Part shown: piece by piece, positions 34,091-43,369 of the stretch
How positions within the stretch are numbered: the first letter of the stretch is position 1
How the letters are laid out: each line of letters starts with the position of its first letter
DNA from: Oceanobacillus neutriphilus
GTDB taxonomy: Bacteria > Bacillota > Bacilli > Bacillales > Amphibacillaceae
Length of the DNA: 64,000 nt
Direction of reading: 5' to 3'
NCBI RefSeq assembly: GCF_014645515.1
Contig: NZ_BMLW01000003.1
Span: forward strand, 186,001-250,000
Made by a program: the position numbers and the translations under genes
Notes under the pieces: generated by a model
Told to the model about the DNA's origin: nothing
Databases searched by the model: none
The model's input: the letters and a program-made list of their open reading frames with translations, nothing else

Positions 34091-34741
34091 TTGAAACATA
34101 AAAAAATAGCAGTTATGATTTATCCACATTTTAGCATGCAAGAAATTAGTACTTTAACGGATGCTTTAGCTATTTGGTATAATCGTGAGGTAGAAGTGTT
34201 TGCTTCAAATAAGGAAATAATAAATACGGAAGATGGTTTTCAAGTTATTGCTCACAAAACTTTTGAGGAGTTTGATTTAAGCAATTATGACTGTTTAATC
34301 TTGCCTGGAATCATTAATCCCCTCCTGGCATTGTTTGATGAAGATAATATTCGCTTTTTGAAACAATTTAAAGATAAAGACTTTTTAATAGCCAGCATTT
34401 CTAGTTCACCTATACTTTTAGCCAAAGCAGGGCTGCTGGATAATAAAGAATTTACTTTAGGTCTATGGCAAGAAATTAACGAGTGGGCTGATTTTATTCC
34501 TGATAGTAATATTTTACATAAACCAATACACCGTGATCAAAACATAATTACAGCTATTGGTTTTGCTTTTAAAGAGTTCGCGGTTGAAACTATAAAAGGT
34601 CTTGGATTAGATTGCAGTATCGATATGTTTGATGGCGCAATAAGAGAATATACAGAGGATGAATTAACATTTTATATGGGCGAAGAGAACTTTGAAAAAT
34701 TTAAAGGTGACTATAAAATGAAAGATAAAAATTTAAATTAA
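34091..34741 (+). CDS. DJ-1/PfpI-like protein with serine in place of the nucleophilic cysteine
   Basis: A 216-residue protein with a TTG start behind AAAGGGGG. The DJ-1/PfpI fold is seen from KKIAVMIYPHFSMQEIS, YDCLILPGIINP and the nucleophile-elbow region FLIASISSSPILLAKAGLL (about residues 98-116). In active members this elbow is A-(I/V)-C-x-(G/S)-P; here the cysteine position is serine. The usual partner glutamate region near residue 15-19 (FSMQEI) is kept. It may be a ligand-binding or inactive paralogue. A more acidic, AT-rich coding style than the neighbours hints at later acquisition. Confidence 0.75.
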   Translation: MKHKKIAVMIYPHFSMQEISTLTDALAIWYNREVEVFASNKEIINTEDGFQVIAHKTFEEFDLSNYDCLILPGIINPLLALFDEDNIRFLKQFKDKDFLIASISSSPILLAKAGLLDNKEFTLGLWQEINEWADFIPDSNILHKPIHRDQNIITAIGFAFKEFAVETIKGLGLDCSIDMFDGAIREYTEDELTFYMGEENFEKFKGDYKMKDKNLN

Positions 34742-34752
34742 AATAAAATATT

Positions 34753-35377
34753 AGGCCACCGCTGCGGCGGACCGTTTTGCTTCCTAGGGGCACGCTCTTC
34801 AGCTAACTTTTGCCAAGAAGAGCACTTGGCAAAAGTGGATCTTCAGATGGTGCTAATCCCTCAGGAGTCAAAACGGTCCGCCTCCGCTAGCAGGATGTTC
34901 TTTACAGGTTAAAACAGCTGACTAAATAGAAATTATATCAGATAAAACATTTTTCCTGATTCATAGTAAAATATTCTGTTACTATTACTCTCTGTTCATG
35001 AAAATTATTCCCGATATTTACTATCCCATGCTGTTGCTGTGTCATCATTTAAATGGCCAAATCAACCATTTGAAACACTAAAATGATCTTTTCATCAAGC
35101 AAAAAGTAATGATTTCATCCAACTCCATCAGGATATAATTTCTTTTATTCGCTGTAGAATCCTATTAGAGCGCAGGCCAACCACGTAGACTCCTATGGGA
35201 ACAGGGCGAGCTGAAGATCCACTTGAAAAGCGGGTTTCTTTTCAAGTTAGCTGAAGCCGTCCCCATGGCAGACTAAAATCGCAACGTCCTGTTGCAACGT
35301 CTGCACTAGTACGTCCTGTACGTCGGAAAGCGGAGTGGTTGGCCGGAGCGGAAGCTATACACAATCTTCATTTCAAT
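34753..35377. repeat. Composite intergenic repeat R1, copy 1
   Basis: About 625 bp, homologous over its whole length to 61359-62069. A left GC-rich module (34753-34905: GCTGCGGCGGACCGTTTTGC ... CAAAACGGTCCGCC) and a right module (about 35165-35360: GCCAACCAC ... GTGGTTGGCCGGAGCGG) are imperfect reverse complements of each other: both hold AAGTGGATCTTCAG or CTGAAGATCCACTT and CTTCAGCTAACTT or AAGTTAGCTGAAG. They flank a 255-bp AT-rich core conserved in both copies. Copy 1 has an extra 58 bp at 35269-35326. There is no convincing gene inside. 35378-35520 shows nothing I can assign. Confidence 0.88.
35269..35326. repeat. 58-bp insertion within R1 copy 1 (module R4)
   Basis: Relative to copy 2 (which reads CCTCATGGAAAGCGTAG) copy 1 has 58 extra bases between CATGG and AAAGCGGAG. 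The insert contains ATCGCAACGTCCTGTTGCAAC and ACGTCCTGTACGTCGG. A related stretch in opposite orientation (CATACAGGACGTATG, GTTGCGACAACG) sits inside R2 copy C at about 47943-47980. Confidence 0.7.
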
Positions 35378-35520
35378 TTTAATTTATATAGTTCTCTTTG
35401 TAGTTGGTCTCTCTGTTATAACTAAAACAAATTAAAACAGATAATAAAATACGATTTTTCCTTCTTTCTGAACCCTGCTATGCTTAATATAAGAATACTG
35501 TTTCAGGGAGGAGAATTAAC

Positions 35521-35895
35521 ATGACATTTCAATTAGAAAGAATAGACCATGTTCAGCTGTCTGCACCAAAAGATTCTGAAGAGACAGCGGTGAAGTTTTA
35601 CAGAGATATCTTAGGCTTTGAGGAGGAAGAAAAACCGGAAGCCCTAAAACCAAATGGAGGCGTCTGGTTCAGAAATGGAATAATCGCTCTCCATATCGGA
35701 ATTGAAGACCCATTTACTCCTTTGAAAAAAGCGCATCCGGCATTTGAGGTATCAGGAATCGATGCATTGCAAACACATTTAGAAGGAGCAGGTATTTCGA
35801 CAAAATGGGATAGTAAACTTCCAAATGCCAAAAGATTCTATGTGAATGACCCATTTGGTAACAGAATTGAATTTCTGGAATGGCAAAATAAATAA
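35521..35895 (+). CDS. VOC-family (glyoxalase/dioxygenase-like) protein
   Basis: A 124-residue vicinal-oxygen-chelate protein of two beta-alpha-beta-beta-beta units. The first metal-ligand histidine is in RIDHVQLSAP (residue about 9), the middle pair is LHIGIEDPF, and the last acidic ligand is in DPFGNRIEFLEW. Members include glyoxalase, fosfomycin or bleomycin resistance proteins and dioxygenases. The reaction here is unknown. ATG behind GGGAGGAG, monocistronic. Confidence 0.85.
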   Translation: MTFQLERIDHVQLSAPKDSEETAVKFYRDILGFEEEEKPEALKPNGGVWFRNGIIALHIGIEDPFTPLKKAHPAFEVSGIDALQTHLEGAGISTKWDSKLPNAKRFYVNDPFGNRIEFLEWQNK

Positions 35896-35949
35896 GATAC
35901 TAAAAGTTTTATCTAAATTATTTGAAAGATTTTAATTTTTTCCTAATCC

Positions 35950-35977
35950 TTGTTTTTGTGAATGTACGTGCTATACT
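35950..35977 (+). promoter_or_regulatory. Promoter of the guanine riboswitch-xpt-pbuX transcript
   Basis: TTGTTT and TATACT separated by 16 bp, 40-50 bp upstream of the aptamer. Confidence 0.6.
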
Positions 35978-36018
35978 AAAAGCATTCTTTAAATTTTAAT
36001 TCAACCCAAAACGAATAT

Positions 36019-36090
36019 TTTTCATATAATAGCGGGGATAGGGCCTGCAAGTTTCTACCGGTTTACCGTAAATAGACCGACTATGGAAAA
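36019..36090 (+). promoter_or_regulatory. Guanine riboswitch aptamer
   Basis: The purine aptamer consensus is complete: CATATAATAGCGGGGATA, GCAAGTTTCTACCGG, CCGTAAATAGACCGACTATGG, with P1 formed by the outer TTTTTCATA and TATGGAAAA. The CCGACTATG junction carries the cytosine that pairs with guanine (adenine riboswitches have U here). Ligand binding would favour the downstream terminator and shut xpt-pbuX. Confidence 0.96.
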
Positions 36091-36153
36091 GTATAAAAAA
36101 GCTTGTATTTTGTCAGCAGACAATACCTGCTTTCTTGATTATTCGACAAGATG

Positions 36154-36196
36154 CTCGAAAATCTACTTTTCCTATGAGTAGATTTTCGGGCTTTTT
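36154..36196 (+). terminator. Riboswitch expression-platform terminator
   Basis: CTCGAAAATCTACT pairs with AGTAGATTTTCGGG and is followed by CTTTTT, 22 bp before the xpt start. Confidence 0.93.
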
Positions 36197-36205
36197 ACAT
36201 TTTAG

Positions 36206-36801
<596 letters not shown>

Positions 36802-36802
<1 letters not shown>

Positions 36803-38088
36803 TGAAAATGGCAGCATTGGGTTTACAGCACCTGTTAGCGATGTATGCCGGAGCGATTTTAGTACCACTTATTGTCGGAGCTGAGTTAGGCCTGACTACC
36901 GAGCAATTAACTTATCTGGTAGCTATTGATATTCTGATGTGCGGAATAGCCACGCTTCTTCAGGTTCTGAACAGTAAGTATATTGGTATTGGGCTGCCGG
37001 TTGTATTAGGGTGTACCTTTACAGCTGTTGCACCAATGATTGCTATCGGAGGACAGTATGGTATCTCCGCTATCTATGGCGCAATTATTGTATCTGGATT
37101 ATTTGTATTCTTAATAAGCGGATTCTTTGGTAAGCTTGTCCGCTTCTTCCCGCCGGTAGTAACGGGATCCGTTGTAACGATTATCGGGATTACGCTGATT
37201 CCTGTAGCAATAAATAATTTAGGCGGCGGAGAAGGAGCAGCAGACTTTGGATCATTTGCTAATATCGCGCTTGGGTTTGGAACGTTATTATTTATCATTT
37301 TAATGTACCGATTTACAACCGGGTTTGTGAAATCTATCTCTATCTTAATCGGTTTAGGTGCTGGGACGATTGCTGCAGGATTGATGGGCAGAGTTGATTT
37401 TTCAGCTGTTGCAGAGGCTTCTTATTTTCATATGGTTCATCCTTTCTACTTTGGCACACCAACATTTGAATGGTCAGCGATTATTACAATGATTTTAGTA
37501 GCAATGGTATCTCTCGTAGAATCAACAGGTGTTTATTTTGCGTTAGGTGATATTACGAAGCAAAAATTAACAGAAAAAGACTTGTCCAGAGGATATCGTG
37601 CAGAAGGGCTGGCAATTTTACTCGGAGGAATATTCAATGCGTTCCAATATACTGCTTTTTCTCAAAATGTTGGTCTGATGCAGATGACAGGTGTAAAAAA
37701 ACGCAGTGTGATTGTTATCACGGGTTCTATGCTGGTTGTATTAGGATTTATTCCTAAAATTGCTGCTGTTACAACAATTATTCCGACCTCGGTATTAGGC
37801 GGAGCAATGCTGGCGATGTTTGGAATGGTTGTAGCACAGGGGATTAAAATGCTTGGTGCAGTCATTTCAGAGTCAACGGAGAATTCCATGATTATTGCCT
37901 GCTCAGTCGGTATGGGACTTGGTGTTACCGTTGTGCCGGAGTTGTTTGATATACTTCCATCTTCCTTACAGATTTTAACGAGTAACGGTATTGTAGCGGG
38001 AAGTGTTACAGCAATTGTTTTAAATATTATTTTTAATATGACACCCCGCCGTAAAACGGAAACGGGAGAATTGGCAAAAGAAGTTTAA
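36802..38088 (+). CDS. pbuX: Xanthine permease, NCS2 family
   Basis: A 428-residue membrane transporter that imports xanthine with protons. The start overlaps the xpt stop (TAATG), with GAGGAGG inside the xpt end. NCS2 hallmarks include LGLQHLLAMYAGAILVPLIVG at the N terminus (21 residues, about 7-27), the substrate-site motif VSLVESTGVYFALGDIT near residue 234 and the signature FSQNVGLMQMTGVKKR near residue 288. Co-transcribed and co-regulated with xpt. Confidence 0.97.
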
Positions 38089-38105
38089 TAGAATTACAAA
38101 TGATA

Positions 38106-38146
38106 AGAAAAACTACTGATTTCTCCAGCAAATCAGTAGTTTTTCT
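38106..38146. terminator. Bidirectional terminator between pbuX and the catalase gene
   Basis: AGAAAAACTACTGATTT and AAATCAGTAGTTTTTCT form a 17-bp perfect stem. Confidence 0.94.
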
Positions 38147-38147
38147 A

Positions 38148-39566
38148 TTACTGGGTCAGTCCATTCGATACGCGTTCACCCAGCTCAGGGGAAGCAAGAG
38201 ATAGATACTCGATTACCTTCGCTTGTAAGTCCCTTCGTGCTCCTGTCATTGCGGCAACAAGATTTGAGACAAGATGAGATTTTCCAGTTTGTGACAACGA
38301 CTGATAGAATTCTCCAGCCTGTGAAAAATCATCCTGCTTTGCTTTGGGTATATCCGAACGTACGAGCTTTCCTTCTACAAATTCTCCTTCTCCACTTGTC
38401 TGCAAATCGTCAGGCTGCCAATGCTTTTGATCATTCACCGGTACTTTACGGAATTGCGGTCCAATCCGATAACGCTGGGAGTCCCAATATATATTCGCGC
38501 GTCCTTGTAATATCTTATCAAAAGACAATTCTGCTCCATCTAATAAATTTGAAGGTGAAAAGGCAATCTTCTCTACCTGCTCCATGTAATTGTCAGTGTT
38601 GCGGTTGAGGACCATCTTTCCTACAGGATGGAAAGGGATTATTTCTTCATCCCATACTTTTGTATCATCAAGCGGGTCAAATGGAAGCTTCTCTGCATCA
38701 TCCGGGTCCATAATTTGCACATAAAGCCCGTATTCTACGGTTTTCCCTGACTCAATCGTCCGGAAGAGATCTTCAGCGGCATAATCAGGGCTGATTGCTG
38801 CAAGCTTCTCTGCCTCTTCATTTGTAATATATTCTACCCCGTCAAATGGAATCCAGAGGTATTTAATGTAATAACGTTTTCCTGCTGAGTTTCGCCAAAC
38901 ATACGTACTGACACTATGGCCGGGAATATGCCGCAGGCTTTTAATGGTACCGTGGTCTGAAAAAAGCTGGACAAAAAAATGAGTGGACTCTGGAGTGGTA
39001 GCAACAAATTCCCAAAGCCGGTTCGGATCCATTAAATTATTCTTTGGTGAAGGCGCCATTGCTTCTACACTTTCTGCAAAACGTCTCGGATCGCGTAATG
39101 AAAAGATGGGGATGTGGTTGCAAATAAGGTCGAAGATTCCATCATCTGTATAGAACTTCGTTGAAAATCCACGCACGTTTCGCAGCGTATCCGGGGTGCC
39201 TTTATTGCTCGCCCCAAGCGAAAAACGGACTGCGACAGGAACGGTTGTACCAGCCTGCTGCAGAAATGGGAGCTTGGTATAGTTGCTCATACTATTCAAT
39301 GTTTCGAAATAACCGAAAGCTCCAGTCCCTTTCACATGTAAAGGCCGTTCCACAATCTTTGAGTGAACAAGTGTTTCCAGCGATTCATGCAAAATACTAT
39401 CTTGCTCCAGTATCGGACCTTCCTTACCGATCGTCTGTGAATATAATGATTCAGGATTATCCGATTGCTTAGGGTGACGGACGGGATGCTTGTTTCCTGT
39501 TGATGCTGTTGTTTTTCGAACAGGAATGCGCCTTCTTTGATGAGGATTTTGATTGTTATCGGTCAT
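38148..39566 (-). CDS. Haem catalase, divergent
   Basis: A 472-residue small-subunit-type catalase that dismutates hydrogen peroxide. The distal histidine is in VERPLHVKGTGAFGYFE (about residue 77), the haem-side asparagine region reads LICNHIPIFSLRDPRRF where most catalases have LVGNNTPVFFIRD, and the proximal tyrosine is in NIYWDSQRYRIGPQF (about residue 338). All catalytic residues seem present, but several near-invariant positions around the distal pocket differ, so activity should not be taken for granted. The polar, basic N terminus (RRRIPVRKTTASTG) is unusual. Start behind AAGGAGG. Confidence 0.88.
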   Translation of the reverse strand: MTDNNQNPHQRRRIPVRKTTASTGNKHPVRHPKQSDNPESLYSQTIGKEGPILEQDSILHESLETLVHSKIVERPLHVKGTGAFGYFETLNSMSNYTKLPFLQQAGTTVPVAVRFSLGASNKGTPDTLRNVRGFSTKFYTDDGIFDLICNHIPIFSLRDPRRFAESVEAMAPSPKNNLMDPNRLWEFVATTPESTHFFVQLFSDHGTIKSLRHIPGHSVSTYVWRNSAGKRYYIKYLWIPFDGVEYITNEEAEKLAAISPDYAAEDLFRTIESGKTVEYGLYVQIMDPDDAEKLPFDPLDDTKVWDEEIIPFHPVGKMVLNRNTDNYMEQVEKIAFSPSNLLDGAELSFDKILQGRANIYWDSQRYRIGPQFRKVPVNDQKHWQPDDLQTSGEGEFVEGKLVRSDIPKAKQDDFSQAGEFYQSLSQTGKSHLVSNLVAAMTGARRDLQAKVIEYLSLASPELGERVSNGLTQ

Positions 39567-39777
39567 TATTTCCTCCTTGTAAAAAATTGATCTACTCTAT
39601 ATTGTTATGAATGGTACTTGTATCAATATGCGTCATTAGCAAAAATAAACGGATGACATGAAAAATTAAATGATAATAACTGTCAGGCAGTTCATTGGAT
39701 TGCTAGCATTTGAGAGCAACCTGAGCTAAAATCAAAGTATATCTTTTTTTGTTAATAATGAAGGAGGTAGCGCAGGA

Positions 39778-40176
39778 ATGACTGATTTGTCAAACGGTAC
39801 GCTATTTATCTATGGACTTATCATTTTAGCAGCATTGCTGGTTGGTATCATTCAATGGGTGAGAAGGCGTTATGAAGTATTGGCGGTTTTAGCTATTATT
39901 TTATCTCTTTTATTGCCGCTTGTGAGCTTTTTATATAGTATTAATCGTCCAGAGGGTATGAATGAAATAGCTTATATATGGCAGCAGGCCAGAGGAAGAA
40001 GCAGTATTGGTGTTTTTCTTTTATTAGGATATCTGTATATCCTTTTTTGGATCTTTTTTGGTCCTGAATATAAAAAACTGTATACGTTTATTTCCGGTAA
40101 GGTAAAAAGGGTGATTCGCTGGTGGAAAAACCGCGAACAGAAACAAAATAAAAATAAGATGAAAGAGGAGATTTAA
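39778..40176 (+). CDS. Integral membrane protein (132 aa), unknown function
   Basis: Three hydrophobic segments are predictable: residues about 9-26 ([18 protein letters not shown]), 35-55 ([20 protein letters not shown]) and 78-95 ([17 protein letters not shown]), followed by a strongly basic C-terminal tail ([20 protein letters not shown]). ATG behind GGAGG. It overlaps the acetyltransferase gene by one base, so the two are co-translated. I do not recognise the family. Confidence 0.75.
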   Translation: MTDLSNGTLFIYGLIILAALLVGIIQWVRRRYEVLAVLAIILSLLLPLVSFLYSINRPEGMNEIAYIWQQARGRSSIGVFLLLGYLYILFWIFFGPEYKKLYTFISGKVKRVIRWWKNREQKQNKNKMKEEI

Positions 40177-40736
40177 TGTCAATAGAAAAAGAGAAAATGC
40201 AGGCAGGAGAATTATATAATCCGGGAGATGACGAGCTTGTAAAAGATCGGCTCTATGTCCGGAAAATGATGCGTTATTATAATGGACTTACAGAGGAGGA
40301 CACTGTCAGGCGCACCAGCTGTCTGAAAGAAATATTTGGATCAACAGGAGAATCACTTTTTATTGAACCTGATTTTCACTGTGATTATGGCTATAATATT
40401 CATGTTGGAGAGAATTTTTACGCAAATTTTAATTGTGTCATGCTGGATATTTGCCCGATTCGTATTGGTGATAATTGCATGCTTGCTCCGGGAGTACATA
40501 TTTATACAGCTACCCACCCTATTCACCCTGAAGAACGCAATTCTGGAATAGAACTTGGTAAAGCGGTAACTATAGGTGATAATGTATGGATTGGCGGCGG
40601 AGCAATCATTAATCCTGGTGTAACAATTGGTGATAACACGATCATTGCTTCCGGTTCCGTCGTGACCAAGGATGTGCCTGCGAATGTTATTTATGGAGGA
40701 AATCCGGCTAAGTTTATTAAAAGTGTAGAACTATAG
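40176..40736 (+). CDS. maa: Maltose/galactoside O-acetyltransferase-like, LbetaH family
   Basis: A 186-residue left-handed beta-helix acetyltransferase. The N-terminal helical cap [21 protein letters not shown] (about 4-24) is typical of Maa/LacA/NodL, followed by hexapeptide repeats ([48 protein letters not shown]) and the catalytic histidine in [12 protein letters not shown] near residue 113. It acetylates sugars with acetyl-CoA, probably for export or detoxification. Symbol by family resemblance. Confidence 0.88.
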   Translation: MSIEKEKMQAGELYNPGDDELVKDRLYVRKMMRYYNGLTEEDTVRRTSCLKEIFGSTGESLFIEPDFHCDYGYNIHVGENFYANFNCVMLDICPIRIGDNCMLAPGVHIYTATHPIHPEERNSGIELGKAVTIGDNVWIGGGAIINPGVTIGDNTIIASGSVVTKDVPANVIYGGNPAKFIKSVEL

Positions 40737-40801
40737 AAAACAGTTTTTCAAAAAAAGCAGATTTATTCTTTTATTGTCAAAGAGTAGTAAGGAGGAGCGT
40801 C

Positions 40802-41332
40802 ATGGATAAGCTTCAATCATTTGCACCTGTTATCGACAACAAGCCAAGAGTTCTTATTGTCGGTTCCATGCCAAGTATAAAATCGCTGGAGGAGCAGGAG
40901 TATTATGGGAATCCCAGAAACCATTTCTGGTCAATCATGTATCGTATTTTAGAGGAGAAACCGTGCGAAACGTATGCTGAAAAAATACACCTGATCAAGA
41001 AAAATTACATAGCATTATGGGATACAATCGGGTACTGTTACCGGCAGGGGAGCCTGGATATGTACATTGAAGAAGAAGAGCCTAATGATATTGCCGGTCT
41101 TTTAAAAGAATATCCAACCATTCAGCTTATTGCCTGCAATGGAACAAAGGCTTATCAAATGTATAAGAAGTTTATCACTCCACTGCTGCAGCAGGAAATC
41201 GATGTTATCAAGCTCCCTTCCACAAGCCCTGTTCCAGGGAAGTACAATAAAACGTTTGAAGAGAAAATAGAATCCTGGCGTGTCATTACAAACTACTTAG
41301 ATGATATCAAGTCTTATGAAGAGGAGATATAA
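40802..41332 (+). CDS. DNA-deoxyinosine (hypoxanthine) glycosylase-like protein, UDG superfamily
   Basis: A 176-residue protein with the family 6-like UDG pattern: VLIVGSMPSIKSLEEQEYYG (residues about 17-36, motif 1), NPRNHFWSIMYRI next, and the C-terminal LPSTSPVPGKYNKTFEEKIESW (motif 2 region). Members of this hypoxanthine-DNA glycosylase family remove deaminated adenine from DNA. Activity is inferred. ATG behind AAGGAGG. The stop overlaps the histidine kinase start (TAATG), an odd functional pairing that may just reflect gene packing. Confidence 0.82.
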   Translation: MDKLQSFAPVIDNKPRVLIVGSMPSIKSLEEQEYYGNPRNHFWSIMYRILEEKPCETYAEKIHLIKKNYIALWDTIGYCYRQGSLDMYIEEEEPNDIAGLLKEYPTIQLIACNGTKAYQMYKKFITPLLQQEIDVIKLPSTSPVPGKYNKTFEEKIESWRVITNYLDDIKSYEEEI

Positions 41333-42405
41333 TGAAACTATTCTGGCAGCAATTTGTACTTTTTTCAATATTATGGATCGGTTTAATCCTATTCAGCAGT
41401 AAGTTCATCGCTTTTCATTTCTTTTTGTTTGCCGTGAGTCTGGCTTTGTTTTTCCTGCTGTCGTTCCGTATAAAACAGCTGTATCTATTATTCGGAAATA
41501 TTCTTATTATATTATGTGCTGGATTCTTTTTCTCGGAAAATGTTTTATTTTCCGCTGGTTTAGTATGGTTCCTTTTGCTATTAGCCGCCAGGCAGCTACA
41601 TACAAATGCTTACTATATCCTTTTATCAGGGGCCGTTGTTACCTGTCTGTTATTTTCATTTATTCCATCCATTTCCTATGCACTGCTTCTGGGAAGTATT
41701 TTTATTTTTGTATTAAGCTTTCTTCTGCATAAACAATGGAGTAAAGACCAATATTATAAAAATTTATATGATAAGTTAAGTGATTCCTACCGGCAGCTGA
41801 AGCGGCTTCATCTCACTGCAGAAGAAAATGCCAAGATAGAAGAAAGAACACGTATTGCCAGAGATATACATGATTCTGTCGGACATCATTTAACTGCATT
41901 AATCATGCAGATAGAGATGCTGTCTATAAAATATCCTGATTTGGATTTAGGGCAGATGAAGGAATTAGCGAATAGAAGCTTACAGGAAACCAGAGATGCT
42001 GTAAAAGCATTAAAAGTGGATGAAACAGAAGGAATTGCAACCGTAGTCTATCTGATTCGAAAGTTAGAAAGTGAAAGCCATTTGAATGTGCATTTTACGA
42101 TGAAAAATGGAGTATTGTCTGTACCAATATCGAATATCAAAAGTGTCCTTCTTTACAGAGTTATTCAAGAGGGGATTACCAATGCCATGCGCCACGCAAA
42201 CAGCCGGGAGGTCCATGTAACATTAAGCAAATCTGCAGATGGAGCAATTCAATTTGAAATAACGAATGCAATTTATGAAGTGAAGGCTTTTGAACCGGGA
42301 TTTGGGCTGACAAATATGCGGAGCCGAATGGAAGAACAAGATGGAAAATTAGAGATTATTCAATTGCCGGATAAATTTGTTTTATCAGGCAGGATTCCCG
42401 GTTAA
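41332..42405 (+). CDS. Sensor histidine kinase, NarL/LiaS type (LnrJ-like)
   Basis: A 357-residue kinase. Residues 1-140 form about five to six membrane segments with hardly any extracellular loop, the intramembrane-sensing layout. A HisKA_3 dimerisation domain follows with the phosphorylated histidine in ARDIHDSVGHHLTALIMQ (about residue 182), then an HATPase_c domain with NAMRHANSREVHV and GFGLTNMRSRMEEQDGKLEI. Partner response regulator starts 26 bp downstream. Together with the ABC exporter genes 2 kb downstream it resembles the Bacillus subtilis LnrJK-LnrLMN system. Confidence 0.9.
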   Translation: MKLFWQQFVLFSILWIGLILFSSKFIAFHFFLFAVSLALFFLLSFRIKQLYLLFGNILIILCAGFFFSENVLFSAGLVWFLLLLAARQLHTNAYYILLSGAVVTCLLFSFIPSISYALLLGSIFIFVLSFLLHKQWSKDQYYKNLYDKLSDSYRQLKRLHLTAEENAKIEERTRIARDIHDSVGHHLTALIMQIEMLSIKYPDLDLGQMKELANRSLQETRDAVKALKVDETEGIATVVYLIRKLESESHLNVHFTMKNGVLSVPISNIKSVLLYRVIQEGITNAMRHANSREVHVTLSKSADGAIQFEITNAIYEVKAFEPGFGLTNMRSRMEEQDGKLEIIQLPDKFVLSGRIPG

Positions 42406-42431
42406 CACACAGTGAGAGGAGATGATAAGGG

Positions 42432-43070
42432 ATGTTTCACGTTATGCTTGTAGAAGATCAGGAGATAGTACGGCAAGGATTGCGTATGATTCTCGAACAG
42501 GATAACGAAATCCGTGTGAGCTGTGAAGCAAGTAATGGATTAGAGGCAATAGAGAAGATGGCAGCTCATCGGGTTGACGTTATTTTTATGGATATCCGTA
42601 TGCCGGATATGAATGGAATTGAAGCGACGAGAAAAATAAAAGATCAGTGGCCTGACACAGCTATTCTAATCTTAACTACCTTTAACGATGATGAGTATGC
42701 ACTGGAAGCGCTTAATGAAGGAGCGAGCGGTTTCTTATTGAAAACCTCTGACGGAAAAAAGCTTATTGAAGCTGTTTACAGCGTGATGAATGGTGGCGTG
42801 GTGCTTCATGACGAAGTAACAGCAAAAGTAATGCCGAGATTATTGAAGCAATCTAAAAAAGCTGCTGCTGCCCTTCATGTTGATCTTACGGAAAGAGAAA
42901 GAGCGATTACGAAACGAATTGGACAGGGGAAAACGAATAAAGAGATCGCCGCGGAGCTTTATCTATCCATAGGAACTGTTAAAAATCATATTTCTGTTAT
43001 TCTTCAAAAGACAGGTCAGAGAGATCGGACGCAGCTTGCTATTTATGCAGTAACGCATGACATTTCCTGA
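42432..43070 (+). CDS. Response regulator, NarL/LuxR family (LnrK-like)
   Basis: A 212-residue regulator: receiver domain with phospho-acceptor Asp in VIFMDIRMPDMNGIEAT (about residue 54), conserved Thr/Lys in LILTTFNDDEYALEAL and GFLLKTSDGKK, and a C-terminal LuxR helix-turn-helix LTERERAITKRIGQGKTNKE then IAAELYLSIGTVKNHISVIL. It should bind near the promoters of the following CtaG-like and ABC genes, which are separate transcription units with their own starts. Confidence 0.93.
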   Translation: MFHVMLVEDQEIVRQGLRMILEQDNEIRVSCEASNGLEAIEKMAAHRVDVIFMDIRMPDMNGIEATRKIKDQWPDTAILILTTFNDDEYALEALNEGASGFLLKTSDGKKLIEAVYSVMNGGVVLHDEVTAKVMPRLLKQSKKAAAALHVDLTERERAITKRIGQGKTNKEIAAELYLSIGTVKNHISVILQKTGQRDRTQLAIYAVTHDIS

Positions 43071-43348
43071 AAGAGAATGTCAAGAAATTGTACGATTTTC
43101 TGCGGAAGTCAAGTGTTAGATATTTTATAATGAAATATGGGACATCAGCTTTGGTGGTGCAGCGGATATCATCAGTCCGTTTGTATTAACGGATAAGATG
43201 GTCAAGGGTTTTGATGCTGAGTGTCATTGCAACAGTTAGTCCCTGCCTTAAGCGCTGACGAGAATGAAGTTGAGTCGGCTATTGTTGTCGGCGGAAATTC
43301 GAACCCCTTGTTTAATTGACGAGTAGTTCAAGGTAGAAGTAATCTTAA
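43071..43348. other. Gap with possible decayed coding sequence
   Basis: No intact gene. A frame open from 43120 to a TAG at about 43237 reads WDISFGGAADIISPFVL and TDKMVKGFDAE with no start codon. A second, shifted frame from 43221 to 43319 reads SLQQLVPALSADENEVESA then IVVGGNSNPLFN. Both look protein-like, as if one gene had been frameshifted, but I cannot name a family. Confidence 0.25.
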
Positions 43349-43369
43349 ATGAAGTTTGGTGAAGGATTT

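Noticed and set aside
34753-35377. R1 as a complete insertion sequence
   Set aside because: It has inverted modules and a core, but no transposase frame is intact in either copy; at most a non-autonomous element.
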